DNA of 64,000 nt, taken from the NCBI RefSeq assembly GCF_028765165.1, contig NZ_JARADB010000005.1, positions 286,601-350,600 of the forward strand, in the 5' to 3' direction. Of this stretch, positions 33,286-41,984 are shown in pieces. The DNA comes from Paenibacillus sp. MAHUQ-63 (GTDB lineage Bacteria > Bacillota > Bacilli > Paenibacillales > NBRC-103111). Position 1 is the stretch's first letter. Each line of letters starts with the position of its first letter. The notes under the pieces are model-generated. The model searched no databases, had not been told where the DNA came from, and saw only the letters and a program-made list of their open reading frames with translations. Made by a program: the position numbers and the translations under genes.

Positions 33286-33488
33286 AAGGAGCGAGGATTC
33301 TTTTTCAAAACTCGCACCTGAATACTATATCAAATTGCGCGGCGGATTACAAGTTTTTATCTTGAGGAATTGATCTGTCGTCCATCGCTAATGGGGCAAG
33401 GATGAACATGGCAATCCCTATCGTACATGGTTCCCCTGTCTTGGGACAATCTAAACATGATTGAAAATCTTCTGATGAGGTGATCAAT

Positions 33489-33671
33489 ATGGGTGAATGG
33501 ACAGTATTCAATGAAGGCGACCATGTTCCTAACGACGGGGTATACATCGAGATGGGCGAAGATGCCGTCCACATGGGAATTGAGAACCCGAAAATCGTCA
33601 CATTAAAAAAAGGCGACCGCTTCCCGGAGAACAGCAATCACAATCGGAAATGGCATCGCAAAAAGCCATGA
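33489..33671 (+). CDS. YjzC family small protein
   Basis: A 60-residue protein resembling B. subtilis YjzC: FNEGDHVPNDGVYIEMGE, NPKIVTLKKGDRFPE and NHNRKWHRKKP. The rest is a short SH3-like strand set. The function is unknown; the family is found in endospore formers. GAGGTGA is about 6 nt from ATG. It faces away from rpsF and is followed after 16 nt by a small membrane protein gene. Confidence 0.8.
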   Translation: MGEWTVFNEGDHVPNDGVYIEMGEDAVHMGIENPKIVTLKKGDRFPENSNHNRKWHRKKP

Positions 33672-33687
33672 CGAGGAGACTGCAGGT

Positions 33688-33960
33688 ATGAGAACTTCCA
33701 CCTTTACCTGGCTGTTTACCTTCATTGGCGCAGCACTCTGTTTGATGCATTATTTATTTCACGATCATGATGCTTTCTACATGATTTTCTATGCGCTGAG
33801 CGTTCCGGCTTGGTTCGCATCTACGTTCACGAACGTCTATGAAATCTCCATGTTCCGGATGTTGATCATTTATGTACTGACGATCGCCACTTGGGCGCTT
33901 GTCGGCTATGTCATCGACAGGTTCTCGGTCAGCTACCGCAACCGGGACAGAAACTATTAG
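33688..33960 (+). CDS. Small three-helix membrane protein, unknown
   Basis: A 90-residue hydrophobic protein with three predicted membrane segments (about 6-24, 29-46 and 56-76), a His-rich loop HYLFHDHDAF and a basic tail FSVSYRNRDRNY. I recognise no family. GAGGAG lies 12-13 nt upstream. Probably co-transcribed with the YjzC-like gene, sharing the terminator at 33984-34028. Confidence 0.6.
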   Translation: MRTSTFTWLFTFIGAALCLMHYLFHDHDAFYMIFYALSVPAWFASTFTNVYEISMFRMLIIYVLTIATWALVGYVIDRFSVSYRNRDRNY

Positions 33961-33983
33961 CAGCATGGCTGCCATCACACAAC

Positions 33984-34028
33984 AACTGGCCCTTCTGTAG
34001 GAGTTCTACTTAAGGGCCAGTTCTTTGT
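33984..34028. terminator. Bidirectional terminator
   Basis: AACTGGCCCTT (33984-33994) pairs perfectly with AAGGGCCAGTT (34012-34022), with a GTAG/CTAC inner stem, between convergent operons. Confidence 0.8.
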
Positions 34029-34038
34029 ATTGGAACGT

Positions 34039-34734
34039 TCATACGATAAACCTATACCCGGATCCCCATACGGTACCTATATACTGGGGTTTGGACGGGG
34101 TTTCCTCGATTTTCTCACGGATTCTGGCGATATGGACGGTTACCGTCGAAGCGTCGCCCAATGAATCCAGCCCCCAAATTCGCTCGAACAATTCTTCCTT
34201 GCCGAACACCCGGTTGGCATTCTGCAGAAGAAACAGCAGCAGATCAAATTCTTTTTGTGCCAGTGTCACTTCATTCCCATTCACGAACACTCTTCGTGCG
34301 TCCTTGTGCACTTCAAGTCCTCTCACTTGAAGCTTGCTGCCTTCGTTGCCTTTGCCGAACCGCTCTTTCATCCGCTCAAATTTCTTCAAATGCGCGCTAA
34401 CCCGGGCCACCAGCTCTCCGGAACTGAACGGCTTCGTGATGTAATCGTCCGCTCCGAGGCCTAAGCCGTTGATTTTATAAATTTCTTCCGCTCTGGCCGA
34501 AACCAACAGAACCGGAATATCATCGTTTTCGCGCACGGTTCTCAGCACTTCGAATCCATCGATATCCGGAAGCATGATATCTAAGATGATAAGCTCAAAC
34601 TGTTCTTCCTTCAGCGCCTTCAAGCCTGCCGATCCGCTGTTTACGATGGTTACCGAGTACCCGCTCAGCTCCAGATAGTCCCTCTGCAGATTGGCAATAC
34701 TTTGATCGTCCTCGACAATAAGAATCTTCTTCAT
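34039..34734 (-). CDS. OmpR-family response regulator
   Basis: A 231-residue two-domain regulator. The receiver has the acidic pocket IVEDD and phospho-acceptor Asp52 in IILDIMLPDIDG; the C-terminal winged helix has VTVHIARIREKIEE and YIGTVWGSGYRF. Last gene of the exported protein-ABC-kinase operon, so it probably regulates that operon and responds through the adjacent kinase. An envelope-stress role is suggested by context only. Confidence 0.95.
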   Translation of the reverse strand: MKKILIVEDDQSIANLQRDYLELSGYSVTIVNSGSAGLKALKEEQFELIILDIMLPDIDGFEVLRTVRENDDIPVLLVSARAEEIYKINGLGLGADDYITKPFSSGELVARVSAHLKKFERMKERFGKGNEGSKLQVRGLEVHKDARRVFVNGNEVTLAQKEFDLLLFLLQNANRVFGKEELFERIWGLDSLGDASTVTVHIARIREKIEETPSKPQYIGTVWGSGYRFIV

Positions 34735-34751
34735 CCTATCCTCCCAAACAC

Positions 34752-36179
34752 CTAGAACTTCTTCAACGAAATCATAATCCGGGTCCCTTCCCCTACCTGA
34801 CTGGTCGCCCAGATCTTCCCTTCATGACCTTCCACAATCTGCTTGGCGATCGCCAGACCTAGTCCGCTTCCGATCTTCCTGGAGGGGTCCGCCTGATAAA
34901 ACCGATCGAAAATGTGCGGAAGCTTATTCTCTGGTATGCCTTTACCATTATCTCTTATCTCTATAATCGCCGATGTTCGCGTTTCTCTTAATATAATGGC
35001 AACCCGCCCAGTCCCCTTCTCGACATAAGTCAAGGCATTATCCAAAATGTTCTGAATGACCCTCTTTAATCTTTCGACGTCGATTAATACTTGAACAGGG
35101 GCTTGTAATTCACTTATTAATTCAATCGTAACATTTGCCTTCTGAAATTCATAATTGTAATCCCCGACACAATCCTCGAAATACGCCTGTAGATCGCTCC
35201 TCTCGAAATGGTACGGGAGCTGGTTCAGATCCAGCTTGGAATATAGAAGCAGATCATCGATCATCGCATTCACCAAAATAGCTTTGGAGCGTGCTGTCTC
35301 CAGGTATTCTTCCAGCTTCTCAGGGGTCTTCGCCACCCCGTCTATGATGCCTTCTATATACCCTTTTATGGAAGTAACCGGTGTTTTCAAATCATGAGAA
35401 ATGCTGGAAACGAGGAACTTGCGGTTATCGTCATACTTTTGCTGTAAATAGACCGATTCTTTCAGTTTGATCCTCATGAGCTCCAAAGTCCGGCATAGCT
35501 CGCGAATTTCGTCTTCGCCCTCCTCAGGGATGCCGCGGCTCAAATCCCCTTCGCTGATGGCTATCGCCGCTTTCTTCAGCCTGGCAATAGGCGAAACGAT
35601 CCCGCGTGAGAATCTATAAGAAACCCATAAATTCATAAGAAGGAATATCACTGTGAAGAAGCTTAAAGTGAATATGGCGAAACTCCAGTAAATGCCGTAT
35701 TTCAGCTTGGTCGGAGCGAGCAGCAGTAGAACGCCCGTATCTCCGCTTGACAGCGTATAGTCGGCCCGGGCATACATATACATACTGCCATCGAGCTCCA
35801 GCGTGTCCGAGCCGGAGGAGCCGTCCGACAGGATCAGGCTTTTCTCGATATCGATCTTCGCGAAGCTTTTGGTAGCGTATAGAACTTCCCTATTTTTAAT
35901 CACAATGACATGAGCTCCCACTGCGTTTGCCCGTCCGGCAAGCTCTTTCTGAAACTTGGTATCCATGAGCTGCTCGAATTTGTATGTCTGGGCTTCACTT
36001 CGGAGTTCGCTGATTGCCGCCCTCACCTCGATAAACTGCTGAAACTCCTTCATCTGGACTTCACGGCCGAAAACTTTTGTATAGGAAGCTATGAAAATAA
36101 TGGCCGCCAGGACGGTCAAACCGATCGAAGCCAGCACAGCCAGCGCATTCATCGTGAAAAAGCGTTTAGTGAAATTCAT
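34752..36179 (-). CDS. Sensor histidine kinase
   Basis: A 475-residue membrane kinase: TM1 about 12-34, an extracellular region of about 125 residues, TM2 about 163-187, HAMP 188-240, HisKA with His262 in SISHDLKTPVTSIKGYIEG, and a HATPase domain with RVIQNILDNALTYV, DNGKGIPENKLPHIFDRFYQ and GSGLGLAIA. It stands 12 nt after the permease gene and 17 nt before the response regulator gene. The signal is unknown. Confidence 0.95.
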   Translation of the reverse strand: MNFTKRFFTMNALAVLASIGLTVLAAIIFIASYTKVFGREVQMKEFQQFIEVRAAISELRSEAQTYKFEQLMDTKFQKELAGRANAVGAHVIVIKNREVLYATKSFAKIDIEKSLILSDGSSGSDTLELDGSMYMYARADYTLSSGDTGVLLLLAPTKLKYGIYWSFAIFTLSFFTVIFLLMNLWVSYRFSRGIVSPIARLKKAAIAISEGDLSRGIPEEGEDEIRELCRTLELMRIKLKESVYLQQKYDDNRKFLVSSISHDLKTPVTSIKGYIEGIIDGVAKTPEKLEEYLETARSKAILVNAMIDDLLLYSKLDLNQLPYHFERSDLQAYFEDCVGDYNYEFQKANVTIELISELQAPVQVLIDVERLKRVIQNILDNALTYVEKGTGRVAIILRETRTSAIIEIRDNGKGIPENKLPHIFDRFYQADPSRKIGSGLGLAIAKQIVEGHEGKIWATSQVGEGTRIMISLKKF

Positions 36180-36191
36180 ACAGATTCCTCT

Positions 36192-36944
36192 CTAGATATC
36201 TTTCCTGTCAAACAAATAATAACCTGTTGTAAATAACATGATACCACATCCCGAGATGATTAGAACTTGACGGACTATTTTCAACCAGTTGATCGTTTCC
36301 GAGATCCAGAGAATGTACCAATCAAACATCGATGTAATAAAAAAGCTGGAATACGAAGAAAACATAATACCAAAGAAATTAAAAGCAATAAAAACGAGGA
36401 TGGCTAGGAAGAAAACAGCTAACCCGCCCTGAATGACATTCGCCAACAGCACGACGATAAGGGCAAATACGAATACAGGAAAGAAGGTTAACCCATAGGA
36501 TACGATCACTTTGAATACACCCACCAAACTGGCGGACGACGGATTAAAGATGAAACCGGCGAGCAGGGATAAGATCATAACAAAAAGCAGATTTCCCGCG
36601 ATGAATAAAGCCAAATTCAAAACCTTCGCGCTAAATACGCCAAATCTGGAGACCGGTCTTAAAAGCGTAATTTTCATTGTATTCGATGAAGACTCGCCGT
36701 TAAACATATCGATAGCCACGAAGATGGCAAACAGCGGTAATATCGTATACGTAAAGAATGACAATACGACAATCGGAAACTCAACACTGCCTACTACCCG
36801 CAATCCAAGACCGTGCTTAATCGTCGTGACGGCAATTTGTCCGATGATTACAGCAAGCGTGGATAAAATGGCGGCTGCCATCAATTTTTTCTTTTTGAGC
36901 AGCTTCACGGATTCATTCACAAATGCAGCCTTAAATCCTGCCAT
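36192..36944 (-). CDS. ABC transporter permease
   Basis: A 250-residue ABC-2-type permease of about six membrane helices, with LRPVSRFGVFSAKVLNL as the coupling-helix-like segment (in antibiotic-export permeases often LLTKPISR). ATG at 36944 is chosen: GAGG is 9 nt upstream and it overlaps the ATPase gene stop by 14 bp, giving coupling. Extending it eleven codons further would deepen the overlap without an SD. Confidence 0.88.
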   Translation of the reverse strand: MAGFKAAFVNESVKLLKKKKLMAAAILSTLAVIIGQIAVTTIKHGLGLRVVGSVEFPIVVLSFFTYTILPLFAIFVAIDMFNGESSSNTMKITLLRPVSRFGVFSAKVLNLALFIAGNLLFVMILSLLAGFIFNPSSASLVGVFKVIVSYGLTFFPVFVFALIVVLLANVIQGGLAVFFLAILVFIAFNFFGIMFSSYSSFFITSMFDWYILWISETINWLKIVRQVLIISGCGIMLFTTGYYLFDRKDI

Positions 36945-37656
36945 TCCTGTCCACCTCGCTAACGAAATAATTTTCAAGAGAAGAATAATATGAAAGGATT
37001 TGCTGCGTGTACTCGACGTTGACCAGCTTGCCCCCGTATACGATCCCGATTCTTGTGCAAGTTAATTCCACATCGTGAATCAAGTGACTGGAGATGAAGA
37101 ACGTCGTACCTTCCTGCGACAGCTGCTTGATCAGCTTCCTCATCTCCAGCATTCCTTCTACATCCAGTCCATTCAAGGGCTCGTCCAGAATAAGCAGCTT
37201 AGGCTTGGACAGGATTGCCGCCGCTATACCTAACCTTTGCTTCATGCCAAGCGAGAACTTTTGTGCTTTCTCATTTTTATATTTCAACATGCCCGTAGTC
37301 TCCAGGCACTCGTCTATTCTTCGTTGGTCGACTTCCGGATAATATCTGGCAAACAGCTTCAAGTTCTCATTAGCCGTCAAATACGGATACGACTCCGCTG
37401 TTTCAATCATACAGCCTACATGTTTCATGGCGTTAACATAGTCCTCCGTAATGCTCGCGCCAAAAATCTTCACATCTCCGCGATCCGGTTTCATAAGACC
37501 CGTCATCATTTTCATCGCCGTCGTCTTCCCGGCCCCATTCGGACCCAGAAATCCGAACACATCTCCTTGATCTACATCCAAATTCAGCTCGCTGATACCC
37601 CGGCCATTCTTGAATGACTTGGTTAGCCCGCTGATTTCAATAGCTTTGACTATCAA
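36931..37656 (-). CDS. ABC transporter ATP-binding protein
   Basis: A 241-residue nucleotide-binding subunit. Walker A GPNGAGKTTAMKMM, Q-loop region CMIETAESYPYLTANENL, signature FSLGMKQRLGIAAAI, Walker B LLILDEPLNGLD and H-loop FISSHLIHD. It resembles the BcrA/lantibiotic-immunity type of exporter ATPase. The start is TTG with GAGGGGG 8 nt upstream. Confidence 0.95.
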   Translation of the reverse strand: MIVKAIEISGLTKSFKNGRGISELNLDVDQGDVFGFLGPNGAGKTTAMKMMTGLMKPDRGDVKIFGASITEDYVNAMKHVGCMIETAESYPYLTANENLKLFARYYPEVDQRRIDECLETTGMLKYKNEKAQKFSLGMKQRLGIAAAILSKPKLLILDEPLNGLDVEGMLEMRKLIKQLSQEGTTFFISSHLIHDVELTCTRIGIVYGGKLVNVEYTQQILSYYSSLENYFVSEVDRNGRI

Positions 37657-37680
37657 TGGATATCCCCCTCATAAACATGC

Positions 37681-37710
37681 TCAGGAAGCTGCATGAGCGC
37701 AGCCTCCTGA
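37681..37710. other. Intercistronic stem-loop
   Basis: TCAGGAAGCTGC (37681-37692) pairs with GCAGCCTCCTGA (37699-37710) with one mismatch. It has no T-tract, so it may stabilise or attenuate mRNA between the exported-protein gene and the ABC genes. Confidence 0.55.
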
Positions 37711-37721
37711 ACTTCTTGTTT

Positions 37722-38960
37722 TTATTCGAATACGCGATCGAACTGACCGTCATAGAATGGTTTCGAATCTGATCTGTATGTGTCTTTGTTGCTAACTTCC
37801 AAATTCATATCGAAATAGATCTTGCCGGAGCCGTTCGGATGGATCATACCGTTCTTCTGCTCACCTTTCGCATCGGTATACGTGAAGGTCGAAGAGGCTG
37901 CCAGATTGTATTCGAAGTTGAAGACATCCTTATCCGGATATTCCTTCTCGTAACCAGGCTTCACGGTTTCAGTGAATTTCCCAGTCACTTTATCGCCGTC
38001 AACATTTGTGATTTCAATGGTTCTCTCACCGATCTTCACAAACTTGCCGTCTTTCTCCATGATGATGTTGTTTTTGTATGTTCCTACATACTTGCTGCTG
38101 AATCCGCTTGAGTAGCTGACTTTCTCAACATTCGCACCGGTTAGATCAGGCGTGACGATCTTCGTGTTCCCTACATCGGAAAGCTTCATAACAACATTCA
38201 GCGTTAAATCGTGTTGAACGCCATTCGCATCTTTCCCCGACAAGATGATGTCGCCAGTCACATTTTCCAGATAGCCGGCATTATTCTCTAGGGCAGATCC
38301 CACAACCTTTTTCACGAAAATATCGTTTTCGATTCTCGGTAGACTTTGCCCATCATTCAACATCTGTTTGAAACCGAAGGAAGATACGGCGTTTGCGATA
38401 GCAGGTACTTGTGCTTCAGACAAGCTTCCGGAGTACACTTTGCTACCGTTAGCCCCCTCTTCGACTTGTACGTAATCTTTGAGGTTACCGACAACAGCGT
38501 CAACAATCTTCTCAATCTCCGGAGCTCCCTTTTCATTGAAAGGATTATCGAAATCTGCCGGACCGCGTTGTTTGATATTAGCCGGGTGCTCACTTACATA
38601 GTACTTATCGTCCGTACCGTTTTTCCGTACCGTTAGTTTTGCGTCGGCGTAGGAATAGTTCGTCGTTGTTATGCCATCTGTCGTAGTTACTCTATTGGTC
38701 TCGGTCAATTGGTTGACCGTGTCCATCTTCTGAGTTTCGGATGCTTGCATCAAAACTTGGCCATTGTCTTTTAACGAATACAGAGCCTCAACCGTATAGT
38801 TATTCAAACCTTTCTCCATCATGGCTGCCGTCGTTTTGGCAGAGCCTTTCAAGCGGTCATACCCAGACCCGAGCAGCGTATCGGCGAAAGCGGTAGATAC
38901 GAACAAGCACGCTCCGATCGTAAATGAAAGTACCGTAATTCCTTTTTTACTAAGTTTCAT
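37722..38960 (-). CDS. Exported protein linked to ABC transporter and TCS
   Basis: A 412-residue secreted protein with a classical signal peptide (MKLSKKGITVLSFTIGACLFVSTAFADT, cleavage after AFA). The mature part is mostly beta strands (for example ITLSG-like DIILSGKDANGVQHDLTLNVVMKL), lipoprotein-carrier-like in character, with no catalytic motif. It heads the operon in front of an ABC transporter and a two-component system, so it may bind the ligand or envelope lipid that the system senses. RBS AAAGGAG is 7 nt before ATG. No named family. Confidence 0.75.
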   Translation of the reverse strand: MKLSKKGITVLSFTIGACLFVSTAFADTLLGSGYDRLKGSAKTTAAMMEKGLNNYTVEALYSLKDNGQVLMQASETQKMDTVNQLTETNRVTTTDGITTTNYSYADAKLTVRKNGTDDKYYVSEHPANIKQRGPADFDNPFNEKGAPEIEKIVDAVVGNLKDYVQVEEGANGSKVYSGSLSEAQVPAIANAVSSFGFKQMLNDGQSLPRIENDIFVKKVVGSALENNAGYLENVTGDIILSGKDANGVQHDLTLNVVMKLSDVGNTKIVTPDLTGANVEKVSYSSGFSSKYVGTYKNNIIMEKDGKFVKIGERTIEITNVDGDKVTGKFTETVKPGYEKEYPDKDVFNFEYNLAASSTFTYTDAKGEQKNGMIHPNGSGKIYFDMNLEVSNKDTYRSDSKPFYDGQFDRVFE

Positions 38961-38991
38961 TTCGGTTCTCCTTTAATAACACGAATTAGGG

Positions 38992-39003
38992 GGAAACGTT
39001 TCC
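38992..39003. promoter_or_regulatory. 12-bp palindrome before the operon
   Basis: Perfect palindrome GGAAACGTTTCC, 32 bp before the exported-protein ATG and downstream of a possible -10 (TACAAT) on the minus strand. It resembles a CcpA cre site but misses three consensus positions; it may be the operator of the local regulator. Confidence 0.4.
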
Positions 39004-39079
39004 TTATCTCTATTGTAAAACATGCTTATTGCATCCTTCTAAATGGAATATTAACAAAGTATAAACTCTGGGCAAGATA

Positions 39080-39116
39080 GGAAAGGCCGTACAGCATCTC
39101 TCAGCTGCACGGCCTC
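39080..39116 (-). terminator. Terminator of the lipoprotein gene
   Basis: Minus-strand AGGCCGTGCAGC pairs with GCTGTACGGCCT (one wobble), with a weak T-tract after it. Confidence 0.6.
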
Positions 39117-39120
39117 ATCC

Positions 39121-39567
39121 TCACTTCTGATATACATTCTTCTCCGATATCTTCCCGTCCGCGAAGTAAACAATTCTCATGTAATAGCCGGGTTGGTTCG
39201 AAATCGCAAATTCGTACGTCCTCTTGCCGTTCTCTTCTTTAACCAACTTCCCTTTGACTCCTGTCGCTTTCACCATTTCGTCATAGGTGCTTGTCATGCT
39301 TATTTTATCAGCCTGTTCCCGCGTCAACTGCGGAAGAGGCTCTTCCTTCGTCGTGTTAGTGCCGCCTGCTGCCGGCGTTGCTGTCGCTGTTCCACCTGTA
39401 CCACCGCTTGTCCCGCTAGGCGTTGCAGATGCCCCTGCGGACGGCTGTACGGTCGCTCCTGCGCTTACCGTCGGGCTAGGCGATGCTGCCTCTTCATTCT
39501 TCTTAGCGCAGCCTGCGGCTGCTACGACGGCTGCTAGCGTCACCATCAAGATCAACCATTTCTTCAT
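39121..39567 (-). CDS. Lipoprotein, unknown function
   Basis: A 148-residue predicted lipoprotein. The signal peptide ends in a lipobox-like AAAGC at about residue 20, followed by a low-complexity Ser/Thr/Gly/Ala/Pro linker to about 74 and a small C-terminal domain (LTREQADKISMTSTYDEMVKATGVKGKLVKEENGKRTYEF..) that resembles SmpA/OmlA-like modules. It would act at the outer membrane face. AGGAGG 8 nt upstream of ATG. Confidence 0.7.
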   Translation of the reverse strand: MKKWLILMVTLAAVVAAAGCAKKNEEAASPSPTVSAGATVQPSAGASATPSGTSGGTGGTATATPAAGGTNTTKEEPLPQLTREQADKISMTSTYDEMVKATGVKGKLVKEENGKRTYEFAISNQPGYYMRIVYFADGKISEKNVYQK

Positions 39568-39662
39568 ATGTTACTCCTCCTTCGTGATGCCCATACACAT
39601 AGATATAAACTATTTTGCTTGTTTTTAAACAGTTTTATTCTTAACGGAATTGGCGTCGAAAT

Positions 39663-39678
39663 TGTTTCACGTGGAACG
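39663..39678. promoter_or_regulatory. parS site 1
   Basis: TGTTTCACGTGGAACG, matching the ParB-binding parS consensus (TGTTTCACGTGGAACA) at 15 of 16 positions. Confidence 0.8.
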
Positions 39679-39701
39679 ATTTTATACATAGCTATTTGAG
39701 A

Positions 39702-39733
39702 ATAAAAAAAGCCTCCTGCGATTACAGGAGACT
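39702..39733 (-). terminator. tRNA-Ser terminator
   Basis: AGCCTCCTG (39710-39718) pairs with CAGGAGACT (39725-39733), with a run of seven T on the minus strand. Confidence 0.8.
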
Positions 39734-39757
39734 CTCTAATCACTATTCAGATCAGTA

Positions 39758-39845
39758 CGGAAAGAGTGGGATTCGAACCCACGCACGCCTCGCGACGCCT
39801 AGCTGATTTCGAGTCAGCCCCCTTGGGCCTCTTGGGTACCTTTCC
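39758..39845 (-). tRNA. tRNA-Ser (anticodon CGA)
   Basis: An 88-nt cloverleaf with a long class-II variable arm. The acceptor 5' GGAAAGG pairs with the 3' TCTTTCC, the anticodon stem is GCTGA/TCAGC with loop CTCGAAA (anticodon CGA, reads UCG), and the T-arm is GTGGGTTCGAATCCCAC. The 3' CCA is not encoded. Confidence 0.93.
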
Positions 39846-39913
39846 ACGAAAAGTGAGAACAGGATTTATTATAACAAATAATCCGTGTTCTCGCAAGTAC
39901 CTGTCCCATTTTT

Positions 39914-40141
39914 TCATGAGGACGTTTCTTCGTCTCCTTCAACCGCCGCTGCGTTGGAGCGAAGCACTTTCTTCAACTTGCTCTCAAACTTCGTTCGGGG
40001 TACCAGGACACTATGTTTACATCCCACACATTTGATCCGAATGTCCATTCCCATCCGTATGATTTCCATCTCATTGGTGCCACACGGATGGGGCTTTTTC
40101 ATTTGCACAATATCGCCAAGCTGATACTGCTTTTTCTCCAT
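39914..40141 (-). CDS. DUF951 family protein
   Basis: A 75-residue protein resembling the DUF951 family: QYQLGDIVQMKKPHPCGTNEMEIIRMGMDIRIKCVGCKHSVLVPR, an OB/zinc-ribbon-like strand set with conserved Cys (PHPCG, CVGC). Its role is unknown. ATG 40141 is preferred on family grounds (M-x-x-x-x-Y-x-L-G-D). It lies in the rpsF-parB interval, as in Bacillus, downstream of the MscS gene. Confidence 0.85.
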   Translation of the reverse strand: MEKKQYQLGDIVQMKKPHPCGTNEMEIIRMGMDIRIKCVGCKHSVLVPRTKFESKLKKVLRSNAAAVEGDEETSS

Positions 40142-40168
40142 TCGTCCGCCACCGCCTTCCACTTCAAG

Positions 40169-41008
40169 TTAGCTATTCTCGATTTGCACCGTATCCAACC
40201 TTTTCTTAATTTCAATATTCAAAAGTCTGGTCACATTAAACTGCCTAGTCGGTTTACATTCGGCAATGATCCGGATTTTCAAATCCGTGGAGCCTACAAC
40301 TTGAACGCCAAGCACCTCCGGCTCTTTGACAACGTCGTCTGTTAACTCATGTACATGCTTGGCCGTTTCTTTCAGCACTTTCGTAGCTTCATCAATATCC
40401 ATATGATGCGGGATGGTCACATCGACAACAGCCAATGAATTGTAAGTTGAGAAATTCGTCACTTGCTTAATATTTCCGTTCGGGATGATATGCACTTCCC
40501 CGGTCCAGCTTTTGATTCTCGTCACGCGAATGCCGATTTCTTCTACCGTTCCTTTATAGGAATCAATTTGGATGACATCTCCAACCCCGAATTGATCCTC
40601 GAAAATAATGAAGAAACCCGTAATAACATCCTTCACCAAACTCTGCGCTCCGAAACCTATCGCCAATCCAAGAACCCCCGCACCGGCAAGCAGCGGCCCC
40701 AGATTAAAACCTATTTGCCCTAAGATTAGCATAATACATATTAAATTAACCGTATATGCTATTAAATTATGTATGAGACTACCAATCGTATTCGTCCTTC
40801 GCCTATCAAACTTCAGTGGCGACCTATCTCTAGCAGCCATCATATGTGCTATTGTTTTGTCCGCTATTTTAATACATATTCTAGCAGCTATATAAATAAC
40901 AATAATTTTCACTAGAATCCAGAATAGCGATGCCAGCATCTCAGGTTTCATGACATGCTCGCGAATCCAGTTCATCAGATCAGTAAAATACTTGGTAATA
41001 AAGGCCAA
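40169..41008 (-). CDS. MscS-type mechanosensitive channel
   Basis: A 279-residue small-conductance mechanosensitive channel. Three transmembrane helices are followed by the pore segment LLAGAGVLGLAIGFGAQSLVKDVITGFFIIFEDQF (Gly/Ala-rich TM3), the beta domain (VGDVIQIDSYKGTVEEIGIRVTRIK) and the C-terminal alpha/beta domain. It vents solutes on osmotic downshift. The start is TTG with GGAGG 8 nt upstream. Codons in the TM2 region are AT-richer than the rest. Confidence 0.93.
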   Translation of the reverse strand: MAFITKYFTDLMNWIREHVMKPEMLASLFWILVKIIVIYIAARICIKIADKTIAHMMAARDRSPLKFDRRRTNTIGSLIHNLIAYTVNLICIMLILGQIGFNLGPLLAGAGVLGLAIGFGAQSLVKDVITGFFIIFEDQFGVGDVIQIDSYKGTVEEIGIRVTRIKSWTGEVHIIPNGNIKQVTNFSTYNSLAVVDVTIPHHMDIDEATKVLKETAKHVHELTDDVVKEPEVLGVQVVGSTDLKIRIIAECKPTRQFNVTRLLNIEIKKRLDTVQIENS

Positions 41009-41025
41009 GGTTTAGACCTCCTTTT

Positions 41026-41277
41026 TCATTCCATCGTAACATATTTATCTTCTATTTTAAAATAGATGCCTCTGATTTCTACCTTCTCAGACTCTATAAT
41101 CTCTTTGACTTCCGCTAGATTCTCCCCCGGGAATTCAATAGACAAAGCACAGCCCGCTGTGACCTCCTTAGGCGTCGGCCTTATGTCGATTTCGATATCC
41201 GCGTACTCTAGCAGCATCTCGGCACGGAGGGCTTGCTGGGTCGAATCAAAGGCCAACAGCATGATCGAAATATTCAA
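41026..41277 (-). CDS. DUF3343 family protein
   Basis: An 83-residue protein of the DUF3343 kind, a ferredoxin-like strand-helix fold: SIMLLAFDSTQQALRAEMLLEYADIEIDIRPTPKEVTAGCALSI. Members are often near sulfur-metabolism genes or cysteine desulfurase homologues, as here. The start is TTG at 41277 with GGAGGG about 7 nt upstream. It lies 17 nt upstream of the MscS gene. Confidence 0.8.
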   Translation of the reverse strand: MNISIMLLAFDSTQQALRAEMLLEYADIEIDIRPTPKEVTAGCALSIEFPGENLAEVKEIIESEKVEIRGIYFKIEDKYVTME

Positions 41278-41360
41278 GGAAAAACCCTCCTCTCCTACGT
41301 ATAAATGTCTCTATCTATCCATATACTAGTAAAAAAAGAAGAAGTACTTGGAGGGATAAA

Positions 41361-41984
41361 ATGAAATTCCAATTTGGTTTCGACGGAATGAAAGATACGG
41401 ATCTAGCCCCACTCAAAATCCAGCATACAGATGCCGATACCCCTTTTCTTCTCTCTAAGCATTTGCAAGCCATCTTTAGCAAGCTACCATCCTATCAACC
41501 TATTGTTATCATCTGTGTAGGAACCGATCGCTCTACTGGCGACTCGCTCGGTCCGTTAGTCGGCTCTCATCTTAATCGTACAACCAATCTTCGGAACCTT
41601 CATTTGTTCGGCACTCTGGATGAACCTGTTCACGCCATGAATCTGGCGGATACGGTTGAGAAGATAAATCGTCAGTTCGATAACCCGTTCATCGTAGCCG
41701 TCGATGCTTGCTTAGGTCAAGTCTCAAGTGTCGGCTGCATCCAAGTTGCGGATGGCCCCCTCAAGCCTGGTGCCGGTGTGAATAAAGACCTTCCTCCGGT
41801 TGGCAACATTCACGTCACGGGCATTGTCAACGTCGGAGGATTCATGGAATATTTCGTGCTGCAAAATACAAGGCTTAGCTTAGTCATGAATATGGCCAAC
41901 GTAATTGGCGATGCGCTTCACTCCGCATTGCGTCGTACGCAAGCTTATTCGCCAAGCATTAAGACGGCTTTAAAGTTTGACTAA
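41361..41984 (+). CDS. yyaC: Putative spore protease YyaC
   Basis: A 207-residue homologue of B. subtilis YyaC (DUF1256), related to the germination protease fold. The ICVGTDRSTGDSLGPLVG motif carries conserved Asp residues; then DACLGQVSSVGCIQV and GIVNVGGFMEYFVLQNTRL. It would act in the spore. GGAGGG is 5-6 nt before ATG. Its last 26 bp overlap, antisense, the end of the DUF4446 gene. The position near parB matches Bacillus. Confidence 0.93.
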   Translation: MKFQFGFDGMKDTDLAPLKIQHTDADTPFLLSKHLQAIFSKLPSYQPIVIICVGTDRSTGDSLGPLVGSHLNRTTNLRNLHLFGTLDEPVHAMNLADTVEKINRQFDNPFIVAVDACLGQVSSVGCIQVADGPLKPGAGVNKDLPPVGNIHVTGIVNVGGFMEYFVLQNTRLSLVMNMANVIGDALHSALRRTQAYSPSIKTALKFD

